A stretch of DNA of 64,000 nucleotides from Hyphomicrobiales bacterium (lineage in GTDB: Bacteria > Pseudomonadota > Alphaproteobacteria > Rhizobiales > Rhizobiaceae). Positions within the stretch are counted from its first letter, which is position 1. Each line of letters opens with the position of its first letter. The notes under the pieces were generated by a model. It saw only the letters and a program-made list of their open reading frames with translations, was not told where the DNA came from and searched no databases. The translations under genes and the position numbers were made by a program. The stretch lies in contig UCKS01000016.1 in assembly GCA_900473045.1 (NCBI GenBank), positions 100,480 to 164,479 of the forward strand, given 5' to 3'. This document shows positions 43,380-51,901 of the stretch, in pieces.

Positions 43380-44609
43380 ATGAGCACTTCCCAAGAAGTG
43401 AGGCTGGCGGCTGTGACCCCAGGTTCCAACGCGGCCACGCAGATTGACGACAATTCCGTGCCGGCAAGAGCCAAGGGCTTCGCACGTCCCGCCGCTGCGG
43501 ATCGGCCGACGCCTTACATTGAAGTCGACGAGGTGCGCCTTGTCCGCAACATCAAGGCTATGCAGCATCGCGCCGATATCGCCGGCTGCTTGATGTTTCC
43601 GCACGTGAAAACCCACAAAAGCCTCCACATTGCGCGCCAGCAGCTGGCCCTTGGTGCACGCGGCATTACCGCATCCAAGCCCAGCGAAGCGCTGGTCTTT
43701 GCCGAAGCCGGCATCCCATCGATCATACTTGCCTATCCCATCGTCACGCCACAGTCGCTTGACCGCCTGTTGCCTGTGGTAAAGGCCCGTGGCACACAGC
43801 TGCGCGCGATAGCCGCCAGCCTATTGGGTGTCGAGGCGCTGTCGGCTGCAGCGACCCATCACAGCGTCGAAATCGCCGTCTTCCTGAAAGTCGATGTCGG
43901 TCTCGGCCGTGTTGGACTAAAACCAGATGACCCGGCGGCGCTCGACCTGTGTGCAAAGATTACCGCCGCCAATAGCTTGCGCTTTGCCGGCTTGCTTTCA
44001 CATGCCGGCCATTCCTACGCGAGCGCGGGGCAAGAGGAACTTGCTGCCGTAGCGCGCGATGAGGCAGCCAATCTTTCCAGCCTTGCAGAACAGCTTCGAC
44101 GCCGTGGCATCGCCGTTGACTGCATATCCGTCGGTGCAACACCCACATGTGTCGGCGCGCCGCTACCGCCGACGATCGACTGCGTCCGGCCCGGCAATTA
44201 TGTCTTTCTTGACGGCACGGCCCTTCGGCTCGGCATCTGCACGGCCGACGATTTGGCACTGTCAGTTGTCGCACGTGTTGTCGCGTCAAATGACACACAT
44301 TTCATCATCGATGCAGGCTCCAAAAGTATGAGTTCTGATCGTGGCGCCCACGGTACGGGCGGCGCCAGCTTCGGAACAGTCGTCAGTGCGGACGGCGGCG
44401 ATGAAGTTGGAGCATGGACGCTCGAACGGCTGTCCGAGGAACATGGATTCGTCCCTTTTTCCGGCCGTCCCTTACCGCTCGGCAGCCGGGTGCGGGTGTT
44501 CCCCAACCACTCCTGCGCATCGATCGCCAACTTCGACGCCTTCACGCTGCACCATGCTGACGGCCACGCAACGACCATGCCCGTCGATGCGCGCTGCTGC
44601 CAAACCTGA
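43380..44609 (+). CDS. D-threonine-aldolase/D-serine-dehydratase-like PLP enzyme (alanine-racemase fold)
   Basis: A 409-residue fold-type III PLP enzyme. After a variable N-terminus comes RPTPYIEVDEVRLVRNIKAM and the PLP-lysine block FPHVKTHKSLHIARQQLALG. FLKVDVGLGRVGL follows, and the C-terminal metal-site motif FPNHSCASIANFD (His and Cys ligands) marks the DSD1/D-threonine-aldolase group rather than racemases. It would cleave or deaminate a D-beta-hydroxy amino acid such as D-threonine or D-serine released from imported peptides. It follows the DppF gene by 38 bases in the same direction, so is likely part of that operon. Confidence 0.87.
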   Translation: MSTSQEVRLAAVTPGSNAATQIDDNSVPARAKGFARPAAADRPTPYIEVDEVRLVRNIKAMQHRADIAGCLMFPHVKTHKSLHIARQQLALGARGITASKPSEALVFAEAGIPSIILAYPIVTPQSLDRLLPVVKARGTQLRAIAASLLGVEALSAAATHHSVEIAVFLKVDVGLGRVGLKPDDPAALDLCAKITAANSLRFAGLLSHAGHSYASAGQEELAAVARDEAANLSSLAEQLRRRGIAVDCISVGATPTCVGAPLPPTIDCVRPGNYVFLDGTALRLGICTADDLALSVVARVVASNDTHFIIDAGSKSMSSDRGAHGTGGASFGTVVSADGGDEVGAWTLERLSEEHGFVPFSGRPLPLGSRVRVFPNHSCASIANFDAFTLHHADGHATTMPVDARCCQT

Positions 44610-44658
44610 TGGAGATGGTGTGCTGGCAGTGCCGGCCAATGACGTAAGAGATTTTGAC

Positions 44659-45708
44659 TCAGGCTGACTCGCGTAAGATGATTTCGCCGTTTAGCAGGAC
44701 CTGTTCGTCAACCCCGAGCACTATGCCGCTGCCGTCTTCGCCGAGTTTGCGGAGCAGCAACTCCATGGCGATGCGGCCGATATCGTTGTAGCTCTGCGCG
44801 ACCGTGGTAATCGGCGGGCAAGCGTAGCGCGACAGCGGGTGGTCGTCGTGGCCGGCGATCCGCAGGGTGCAGCCTGCGCCGTGACCGACCTTGATGCCGG
44901 ATTGGTAAGCGGCTGCGATCGCACCGAAAGCGACGCGGTCGTTGGCACACAGCACCGTCGCCGTCGGGAAACCACCGGCTTCGAGAATCCGCAAGGTTTC
45001 CTCATAGCCGAATTTTTCGAAATCCCAGCTGGCAGGCTGCGCGATCGGTAATATGATCGGCTCCATGCGCAGCTGCACCATCGCCTCGGTATAGGCCGCT
45101 TGACGGGTGCCGGCATTGGTGTTGACAGGCGGCATGCCGAGATAACAGGGCGGCTCGCCGGAACGGCACAGGTAATCGACGATCAGCTGGAAGCTCTGCC
45201 GGTTGTTGGTGCCGACGAAGGGCGACACGTCGTCAAGCGGCGAATCGACGAAAATCAGCGGGATGGACGCCGCCATCGCCAGCAGTGTTTCCTGCTGCGA
45301 CTGCACGCCGAGCGGCGCAATGATGGCGCCGGCAACGTTCATCGACTTCAGCGTCTCGATCGCGCGCGCCTCCATCGCCGCATTGCCATCCGAGGACAGC
45401 ACGAAGGCCAGGAAACCCGACGCATTGGCGATCAGTTCCACACGCCGCGTCAGCGCCATGTAGAACGGATCGGTCGAGTTCGGGATGATGATGCCGATGA
45501 TGTTGCTGCGTCGGCGGTTGAGGTTGACCGCAAACATATTCGGCCGGAAACCGCTCTGCTTGAGCGCGGCTTCGATCAGGTCGCGGGTCTTGCGGCGGAC
45601 GGAGCTTGGATCGTTGAAATATTTCGAGACGGTCGGACGCGACAATCCGACAAACTCGGAGAAATCCTCCATCGTCCTGATCGGTTTGTCTTGCAAATTG
45701 GCGTCCAC
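44659..45708 (-). CDS. LacI-family regulator of the tagatose/ribose-type importer region
   Basis: A 349-residue LacI regulator. HTH: TMEDFSEFVGLSRPTVSKYF (residues 12-31), then NDPSSVRRKTRDLIEAALKQSG. The effector domain has NIIGIIIPNSTDPFYMALTR and ATVLCANDRVAFGAIAAAY. It starts with GTG at 45706-45708, preceded by GAGAG. It runs in the same direction as the operon upstream, 75 bp beyond the GatZ-like gene, so it may be co-transcribed with it. The 22-bp palindrome at 51607 is a plausible target. Confidence 0.88.
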   Translation of the reverse strand: MDANLQDKPIRTMEDFSEFVGLSRPTVSKYFNDPSSVRRKTRDLIEAALKQSGFRPNMFAVNLNRRRSNIIGIIIPNSTDPFYMALTRRVELIANASGFLAFVLSSDGNAAMEARAIETLKSMNVAGAIIAPLGVQSQQETLLAMAASIPLIFVDSPLDDVSPFVGTNNRQSFQLIVDYLCRSGEPPCYLGMPPVNTNAGTRQAAYTEAMVQLRMEPIILPIAQPASWDFEKFGYEETLRILEAGGFPTATVLCANDRVAFGAIAAAYQSGIKVGHGAGCTLRIAGHDDHPLSRYACPPITTVAQSYNDIGRIAMELLLRKLGEDGSGIVLGVDEQVLLNGEIILRESA

Positions 45709-45783
45709 TCAAGCTCTCAATCGATTTAAATATCAGCTTCACGTTTCAAGCAAAACTTCCACCGGGATGCAAGCCGCTCTTCT

Positions 45784-47064
45784 TCAAGGGCGGCAGGCTG
45801 TAAAGTAGTTCTCCAAAACGTGGTCCACCGGTGCGATGGCCAGAGCCGTCGCTTCAGGCTTTGCCCGGCCTTCGCGAACCGCCGTGTAACTTGCCTGCAG
45901 ATACTGGCTAATCAGCGTCTCGGGGATCTGGACACCATCAAGAACGGCAAAAAGCTGTTTGACGGCGACATCGATTTCCGGATGCGGCCAGTAATAGCGG
46001 ATGCGGTCACTATAGCTGAAGTGACGCTGCATCCGCTGCTCATCCGGCGAGCCGTGATAGTATTTTTCCCAGTTCTTCGGCTCTGACGTCAGGACCCGCT
46101 CAACGGTTGCGAGCAGGGTTTCCGGGCGCTTGGCCGGAAACAGGAAATCGGCGATCCGGTCGAGCCCGTAGAAGGCTTCCCTCAGGGCAAAGGTCAGCCC
46201 GGGGCCGACCTTGAGGATGGCAAAGCCATCCAGCACCAGTTGGCGAAGGGCTTCCTGCGTCTGGTAATCGGTGGAATGTGCCTCGAATACCATGCCAGGC
46301 ATATCTGCCAATGTAGCACTCAGCGCTTGGGCCTCGCCGGTTTCGTAGGCGATCACATTGTGATTGCCAAACTCAACGCCCGGCTGCACGACGGCGCCGA
46401 CTACGCGCGAAAAAGCGTTTTCGACGCCGGCTGCGGCGAAAGCCTTGCGGTGCACGGCGATGGTTTCACGCGCAGCATCGGGCTTGGTGACCTCGAGACT
46501 GTCGAGTTCTTCCATGGCGCCGCCCGGAATGGGAACCTCGGTTCCAATGATGTAGACGGGCTTGATGCCGGTGGAGCCGGCAAGTGCCGCCTCGGCGGCA
46601 GCTGCAAGGCTCGCTGCCCGCTCCGCCGTGATCGCATCCGGGAGCGCAACAGGCTCGCCGGCACAGCCCATGCTGGTATCCAGATGAAGCTTGGTGAAAC
46701 CGGCTTCGGCGTAGGCCTTGATCATGACCCTGGCCTTGTCCATCGCCTCGTCGGCGGGCAGGTTCTTCCAGGGATTGGGACCGAGATGGTCGCCGCCCAG
46801 GATCAGCTTTTCGAGAGGAAAACCGGTTCTCGCCGCAATTGTATCGACAAATGTACGAAAGTCGGCGGGCGTCATGCCGGTGTAGCCACCGTCCTGATTG
46901 ACCTGATTGCAGGTGGCTTCGACGAGAAGATGGGCATCCCTGCGAAGCGCATGCAGCATCGACGCCTCGATCACGATCGGATGTGCAGAGCAGATTGAAG
47001 GGATACCCTTGGGGCCGGTACGTGTGCCCCAGGAAGCGATGTCGGAGAGATAGCTCTGTGTCAT
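45784..47064 (-). CDS. GatZ/KbaZ-family protein (tagatose-6-phosphate metabolism)
   Basis: A 426-residue TIM-barrel protein of the GatZ/KbaZ family. Seen: GIPSICSAHPIVIEASMLHA, LVEATCNQVNQDGGYTGMTP (the family signature around residues 45-65), ILGGDHLGPNPWKNLPADEA and LHLDTSMGCAGEP. ATG at 47062-47064. In E. coli GatZ is a non-catalytic chaperone-like subunit of tagatose-bisphosphate aldolase, but no GatY/KbaY aldolase subunit is in view. As I recall, GatZ-like proteins in Agrobacterium polyol pathways were assigned tagatose-6-phosphate epimerase activity; with the PfkB kinase next door this fits well. The assignment is inference. Confidence 0.85.
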   Translation of the reverse strand: MTQSYLSDIASWGTRTGPKGIPSICSAHPIVIEASMLHALRRDAHLLVEATCNQVNQDGGYTGMTPADFRTFVDTIAARTGFPLEKLILGGDHLGPNPWKNLPADEAMDKARVMIKAYAEAGFTKLHLDTSMGCAGEPVALPDAITAERAASLAAAAEAALAGSTGIKPVYIIGTEVPIPGGAMEELDSLEVTKPDAARETIAVHRKAFAAAGVENAFSRVVGAVVQPGVEFGNHNVIAYETGEAQALSATLADMPGMVFEAHSTDYQTQEALRQLVLDGFAILKVGPGLTFALREAFYGLDRIADFLFPAKRPETLLATVERVLTSEPKNWEKYYHGSPDEQRMQRHFSYSDRIRYYWPHPEIDVAVKQLFAVLDGVQIPETLISQYLQASYTAVREGRAKPEATALAIAPVDHVLENYFTACRP

Positions 47065-47065
47065 G

Positions 47066-48010
47066 TCAGGCCTTGCCTCGCGTTTTGATGAGAAGATCGA
47101 GCTCGCTGCGGGTGGAGGCGCCTTCCATCGGGCCGGCCTTGGTGACAGCGCGTGCGCCGGATGCATTGGCGTATAGAAGAGCTTCGGCCGGGCTTGCGCC
47201 CTGTAGCCAGAACGTAACGAAGGTCGCTCCGAAGCAGTCGCCAGCGCCGGTCGGATCGACTTCCTCGACAGCAAAGCCTTCGAGATCGAGTGCCGTCTCG
47301 GCGTCGAAATAACTGGCACCCTTGGCGCCGCGCTTCACAACAATCGCCTTGATACCCCGGGCGAGAAGCTCCGCGACAGCCTCGCTCTCTTCCTTGGCCT
47401 TCGCAAACAGGAAGAGCTCTTCACCGCTCGGCATGAACAGGTCGGTCTTCGACAAGACCGTCTGCAGCGCCACGCGCATGCCGGGACTGTCGAGAATCTC
47501 GGGTCGGAGATTGGGATCGAAGGACACGGTGCCACCAGCGGCCTTGATCCGGTCGACAGCCGTCAGGATGCTCTCCACCACGCTCGGCGCATAAAGGGCG
47601 GTTCCCATGACATGCATATGCGTGCAGCTGTCGATCAACGCCAGATTTTCATCGGATAGTTCGATCGTGCCGCAGGCGCTGTGTCTGATGTTAAAGACAA
47701 AGGCGCGGCTGCCGTCTTCCCGATACCGCACGAAGGCGCTGCCGGTCGTTCCCTGCGGCACTACCTCGATACCGGACACATCGACACCATCGGCTGTCAG
47801 CCGGTCGATGTTGACCCAGCCGAAATCATCCTCGCCGACGCGCGAAATGATGGCGCAATCCTGGCCCAGTTTGCCGACCTGATCGATGAAGATTGCCGGT
47901 GCGCCGGAGGGAAAGGGACCAATTAGCGGCACGGCCTCACGGAAGCCGTTGCCGCGGTTGGTGGCGACGATCTCCACCAGGATTTCGCCGATCGTCAGAA
48001 TTTTCGACAT
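47066..48010 (-). CDS. PfkB-family sugar kinase (tagatose-kinase-like)
   Basis: A 314-residue ribokinase-fold kinase. The N-terminal motif is ILTIGEILVEIVATNRGNGF, the substrate-binding block is GPFPSGAPAIFIDQVGKLG, and the C-terminal PfkB signature is DPTGAGDCFGATFVTFWL, with the catalytic Asp in GAGD. In context with a GatZ-like protein and a ribose-type importer it probably phosphorylates an incoming ketose such as D-tagatose. It overlaps nothing; its stop is one base before the GatZ-like gene start, implying translational coupling. Confidence 0.88.
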   Translation of the reverse strand: MSKILTIGEILVEIVATNRGNGFREAVPLIGPFPSGAPAIFIDQVGKLGQDCAIISRVGEDDFGWVNIDRLTADGVDVSGIEVVPQGTTGSAFVRYREDGSRAFVFNIRHSACGTIELSDENLALIDSCTHMHVMGTALYAPSVVESILTAVDRIKAAGGTVSFDPNLRPEILDSPGMRVALQTVLSKTDLFMPSGEELFLFAKAKEESEAVAELLARGIKAIVVKRGAKGASYFDAETALDLEGFAVEEVDPTGAGDCFGATFVTFWLQGASPAEALLYANASGARAVTKAGPMEGASTRSELDLLIKTRGKA

Positions 48011-48032
48011 GGGATCACTGCTCGATTACGGA

Positions 48033-48995
48033 TTACTGCTTGGCCTGCTTGGAGCGGACGTCGAGCCAGACGGCGACAAGGATGACCGCACCCTTGACGA
48101 TCAGCTGGTAGAAATAGGGCACCGACATCATGTTCATGCCGTTGTTCAGGACACCGATGATCAGGGCGCCGATCATGGTGCCGATCATCGTTCCGACACC
48201 GCCGGCAAGGCTGGTGCCACCGAGGACCGCTGCGGCGATGGCGTCGAGTTCGTAGCTCATGCCGGCATTGGTCTGCGCCGAAAACAGCCGGGAAGAGAGG
48301 AGTACGCCGCTGATTGCGGCCATCACACCCGAGATCATGAAAATGGCGATCTTCAAACGATCGACCTTGATGCCGGAATAAAGCGCTGCCTCGCGGTTGC
48401 CGCCGGTGAGATAGGCGCGGCGGCCGAAGCGCGTCTTGCTGAGCAGGATGTGATTGAACAGGAAGAGCACGGCGACGAACCAAATGACGATCGGAACGCC
48501 GATGAAACTCTGCGTGCCGATGGCCGTCCATGTCGGTTCGGTGATCATCGCCGGCGCGCCGTTCGTGGGCAGGCTGACGAGCCCGCGATAGATCCCCATG
48601 GTCGCGACGGTGACGATGAAGGATGGCAACCGGAATTTTGCCGTCAGCACGCCATTGGCAAGTCCGAGCATCGCGCCGGACAGCAGGGTAATGACAAATG
48701 TCGGCGCAAACCCGAGGCCAACGGCAAAACACTGTGCCGCGACCATGCCCGCGACGGCGATGATCGAGCCGATCGACAAGTCAATCTCGCCGAGCAAAAT
48801 CACCCATGTCATGCCGAAGGCGGCGATAGCGATGACGGCAACCTGCTGAAGCACATTGAGGAAATTCGCCACCGACATGAAACGCCCGTTCATGAAGGAG
48901 AAGATGACGCAGAGGGCGACAAGCGACAGAAAGATGCCGCCATACTGCTTGAAGACCCGTATAAAGGCGGCATTGGCCGCCGTTGTTTCACTCAT
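48033..48995 (-). CDS. Sugar ABC transporter permease, RbsC type
   Basis: A 320-residue permease with about ten hydrophobic segments, starting MSETTAANAAFIRVFKQYGG and the first helix IFLSLVALCVIFSFMNG. The RbsC coupling motif is YELDAIAAAVLGGTSLAGG (residues about 245-263). Its ATG overlaps the stop of the ATPase (ATGA). Unlike the system at the left edge, this importer has a single permease gene, so the channel is probably a homodimer. It is part of the binding protein, ATPase, permease, kinase, GatZ order on the minus strand. Confidence 0.93.
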   Translation of the reverse strand: MSETTAANAAFIRVFKQYGGIFLSLVALCVIFSFMNGRFMSVANFLNVLQQVAVIAIAAFGMTWVILLGEIDLSIGSIIAVAGMVAAQCFAVGLGFAPTFVITLLSGAMLGLANGVLTAKFRLPSFIVTVATMGIYRGLVSLPTNGAPAMITEPTWTAIGTQSFIGVPIVIWFVAVLFLFNHILLSKTRFGRRAYLTGGNREAALYSGIKVDRLKIAIFMISGVMAAISGVLLSSRLFSAQTNAGMSYELDAIAAAVLGGTSLAGGVGTMIGTMIGALIIGVLNNGMNMMSVPYFYQLIVKGAVILVAVWLDVRSKQAKQ

Positions 48996-50509
48996 GATAC
49001 AAATCCCGTCGCAAAGCTCATGATCTTTTCCGGTTTCATCTGATCGCCCGACGCGGTTGCCGTCGCCCGGCCCTCGCTCATGACGACGACACGGTCACTC
49101 ATGCTGATGATCTCCGGTAGCTCGGAGGACACGAGCAGGATTGCCGTGCCTTCCGCTGCCAGCTGGCGGATGATCTTGTAGATTTCAAATTTGGCGCCGA
49201 CATCGACGCCGCGTGTCGGCTCGTCGAGGATCAGGATCTTTGGCCGGGTCAAAAGCCACTTGGCCAAAACAATCTTTTGCTGGTTGCCGCCCGACAGCGA
49301 CCCGACAATCGTCTGGAGTGACCCGGTCTTGATGGCCAGGCGCTTAACCTCGGCTTCTGCGGCGAGACGCTCCCGGCGGCGTTTGAGGAAACCGAAGGCG
49401 CCGGAATAGTCCTTGAGCGCGACCATGGAAATGTTCGCTTCGACATTGTGGCTGAGGACGAGCCCTTCTTCCTTGCGATTTTCGGTAACGAAACCAATGC
49501 CGCGATCGATCGCATCGACTGGCGAGGAAATGGTCACCTGCTTGCCATCGATGCTTATCGAGCCCGAAGACGTGCGCTTCATGCCGAACAGGGCATTCAT
49601 GACTTCCGAGCGACCCGAGCCGATCAGGCCGAAGAAACCGAGTATCTCGCCGGGACGGACGTCGAAGGTGATATTCTCGAATTCACCATCGCGCGACAGG
49701 CCGTCGACACCGAGGACCGGCTTTGCGCTCATCGCCGGCGCCGGTACATCCCGGGCGGGATAGATCGCGTCCATGTCGCGGCCGACCATGAGCGCGATCA
49801 GCTCGTCGATGGTGGTTTCGTTCTTGTCGCGCGTTGTGATGTAACTGCCGTCGCGAACCACCGTAATGTCATCGCTCAACCGCATGATCTCTTCCATGCG
49901 GTGCGAAATGTAGATGACGGCGACGCCGCGCGCCTTCAGCTGGGAAATGATCTCGAACAGGATCTCGGCTTCGTTGTCACTGAGCGAGGATGTCGGCTCG
50001 TCGAGAATGACCACTTTCGCATCGACGCTGAGCCCCTTGGCGATCTCGACCAGCTGGCGCTGCGCGATCGAAAGATCACCGACCTTTTCTGTCACTGCAA
50101 CCGGAAGCTTGAGATCTGCGACAATGGATGCGGCCTTGCGCGTCAACGCCTTGTCGTTGATGAAGCCGATCGTCGAGGGTTCGCGCGTTGCCAGAATGTT
50201 TTCGGCCACGGTCATGTTGTTGCAGAGGCTCAGTTCCTGGAAGACGATGGTCAGACCTGCCCTGGCTGCATCCTGGGGATTGGCCGGTGCATAAGGCTTA
50301 CCGTCCATCAGGATGCTTCCCGATGTCGGCTGGTAGACGCCGGCAAGGATTTTCATCAGCGTCGATTTCCCGGCACCGTTTTCACCGAGAATGGTGTGCA
50401 CGCGGCCCGGCATGACGCTGAGCTGCATGCTTTTCAACGCCGCCACTGTGCCAAAGTATTTTGTGACATCCTTGATTTCGAGGATTGCGGCATTGCCGGA
50501 CGTATCCAT
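48992..50509 (-). CDS. Sugar ABC transporter ATP-binding protein, RbsA type
   Basis: About 505 residues with two ABC domains. N-terminal: Walker A GENGAGKST, Q-loop FQELSLCNNMTVAEN, Walker B VVILDEPTSSLSD. C-terminal: degenerate Walker A GLIGSGRSEV, signature LSGGNQQKIVLAKW, and LILDEPTRGVDVGAK. ATG at 50507-50509 follows AAAGG; the longer frame to 50545 would start with GTG and has no ribosome site. It follows the binding-protein gene after a gap with two hairpins and overlaps the permease start. Confidence 0.92.
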   Translation of the reverse strand: MDTSGNAAILEIKDVTKYFGTVAALKSMQLSVMPGRVHTILGENGAGKSTLMKILAGVYQPTSGSILMDGKPYAPANPQDAARAGLTIVFQELSLCNNMTVAENILATREPSTIGFINDKALTRKAASIVADLKLPVAVTEKVGDLSIAQRQLVEIAKGLSVDAKVVILDEPTSSLSDNEAEILFEIISQLKARGVAVIYISHRMEEIMRLSDDITVVRDGSYITTRDKNETTIDELIALMVGRDMDAIYPARDVPAPAMSAKPVLGVDGLSRDGEFENITFDVRPGEILGFFGLIGSGRSEVMNALFGMKRTSSGSISIDGKQVTISSPVDAIDRGIGFVTENRKEEGLVLSHNVEANISMVALKDYSGAFGFLKRRRERLAAEAEVKRLAIKTGSLQTIVGSLSGGNQQKIVLAKWLLTRPKILILDEPTRGVDVGAKFEIYKIIRQLAAEGTAILLVSSELPEIISMSDRVVVMSEGRATATASGDQMKPEKIMSFATGFVS

Positions 50510-50534
50510 CGCATCAACCTTTGCATCTTCGTTC

Positions 50535-50596
50535 CCGACGGCCACGCTTTTTCAAGCGAAGCCGTCGGAAGGGAGCGGTCATTGCCGAAAGGCAAT
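50535..50596. promoter_or_regulatory. Two intercistronic stem-loops after the ribose-type binding-protein gene
   Basis: CCGACGGC (50535-50542) pairs perfectly with GCCGTCGG (50561-50568), reinforced by an inner CGCT/AGCG stem. A second hairpin, ATTGCC-GAAA-GGCAAT (50581-50596), has a stable GNRA loop. Both lie between the binding-protein stop and the ATPase start, with no long T-tract. Confidence 0.68.
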
Positions 50597-50626
50597 TCGC
50601 CCTGGGAGGGGTATAGAAGGGCCGAA

Positions 50627-51517
50627 TTACTTCTTGGTGTAAACGCCCGGAACGATCGGCTGCGATGCAGGCACCTCTTCGCCAGCGACGATCTTGATTG
50701 CGGTGTCGACAGCAAGCTTGCCCATCTGGTCCGGGAACTGCTGGATGACGCCAACCATGTCCGGATCCGAGTCAACTGCGGCGATTGCCTCCGGCATGCC
50801 GTCGAAGCCGATGACCTTGACCTTGCCGGTCAGGCCCGAGGACTTCACGGCAACGGCGGCAGCAAGAGCTGCATCGTCGCCAAAACCGAAGATACCGGCG
50901 ATATCCGGGTTCGACTGCAACATGTTTTGGGCAACCGCAAGCGCTTCGGCGCGGGTGATACCGGTCTGGATCGAGACGATCTTCATCTCCGGGTGCTTGG
51001 CGATCGCTTCCTTGAAGCCGTTGACGCGATTGACCACCGATTGAACCAACGGGTAGTCAATGATCGCGACATTACCCTTGCCGCCCAGTTGCTCCGCCAT
51101 CAGCTCACCGGCCTTGACGCCACCGGCATAATTGTCGGTGCCGATATAGGACGCGACTTCGGCGCCTTCTACCGGGACATCGACTGTGATGACCTTGATA
51201 CCGGCGGCCTGAGCGCGCATCACCGCAGCAAGGGCACCCTTGCTGTCGACAGGCGACATGATGATGACGCTGACGCCCTTGACGATGAAGTCTTCAATAT
51301 CGGCGAGCTGCTTGTTGAGGTCCTGATTGGCGATGGCAATTTCGACCGGAACGTTCTTCGCCTTGGCTTCCGCTGCAATCGCCTTGCCGAGCTCGATGTA
51401 GAACGGATGCTGCTGGGTCAGGAGCGACGCGCCAATGCCTTCTGCCTGGGCCGAAAAGGCGGCCAGCGTGAAGGCGGCGGATACGAGCAGTGACTTGGCG
51501 ATACGAGAAATGGACAT
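50627..51517 (-). CDS. Periplasmic sugar-binding protein, RbsB-like
   Basis: A 296-residue binding protein. ATG at 51515-51517 has CTAGGGAGGAAATC upstream. The signal peptide is MSISRIAKSLLVSAAFTLAA, cut after AQA. Type-I fold features are GIGASLLTQQHPFYIELGKA, NQDLNKQLADIEDFIVKGVS and, later, GFGDDAALAAAVAVKSSG. The compact size (about 270 residues mature) and VIGFDGMPEAIAAVDSDPDM match ribose/allose-type proteins. Given the kinase and GatZ-like enzyme, a ketohexose such as tagatose is a reasonable ligand guess. Confidence 0.9.
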   Translation of the reverse strand: MSISRIAKSLLVSAAFTLAAFSAQAEGIGASLLTQQHPFYIELGKAIAAEAKAKNVPVEIAIANQDLNKQLADIEDFIVKGVSVIIMSPVDSKGALAAVMRAQAAGIKVITVDVPVEGAEVASYIGTDNYAGGVKAGELMAEQLGGKGNVAIIDYPLVQSVVNRVNGFKEAIAKHPEMKIVSIQTGITRAEALAVAQNMLQSNPDIAGIFGFGDDAALAAAVAVKSSGLTGKVKVIGFDGMPEAIAAVDSDPDMVGVIQQFPDQMGKLAVDTAIKIVAGEEVPASQPIVPGVYTKK

Positions 51518-51901
51518 GATTTCCTCCCTAGAATAGCGACGAGGCCGGACGGCTATGGCCGTTACAGCTGGCGGCCTCCCATACCAGCCAGCGAACATCT
51601 GACACTAAAGTTTCCGCGCGTCAACTTTAAATTCTGTGCGCGTAAAATTGCGGTGCGCTTGCCGTGCCACTTCCGGTGCCGGATGGCAGTTTCTCCTCAC
51701 GCCGATACTTGCCGGCACGCTTGCTATCGTCATCACAGCGATCCTCTGTCACCGCTGGGTTTCGAAGCGCCCCTATCCACATCAATAGGCCTGCCTAGAA
51801 AAAAGGACGTCGCGCCCAGTCGGGGGACTTTGAAGGCCTCAAAGGGATACGTTCGACTGGGTGAGAAGATGCACCATCAGGTTTCCCCTAGATCGGGCGA
51901 C
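51518..51901. other. Intergenic region upstream of the ribose-type importer operon
   Basis: No gene is seen in 384 bases. It must hold the promoter of the minus-strand importer operon; an AT-rich block lies at 51620-51650, beside the palindrome described separately. The part near 51660-51901 has no recognisable coding or repeat structure and lies just past the stop of the cluster-2 DppF gene. Confidence 0.4.
51607..51628. promoter_or_regulatory. 22-bp palindromic operator upstream of the tagatose/ribose-type operon
   Basis: The 22 bases read AAAGTT, a GC-rich core centred on GCGC, then AACTTT; 18 of 22 positions are palindromic. The GC-centred symmetry with AT-rich arms is typical of LacI-family operators. 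It lies about 90 bp upstream of the binding-protein ATG. The LacI protein at 44659 is the likely reader. Confidence 0.6.
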
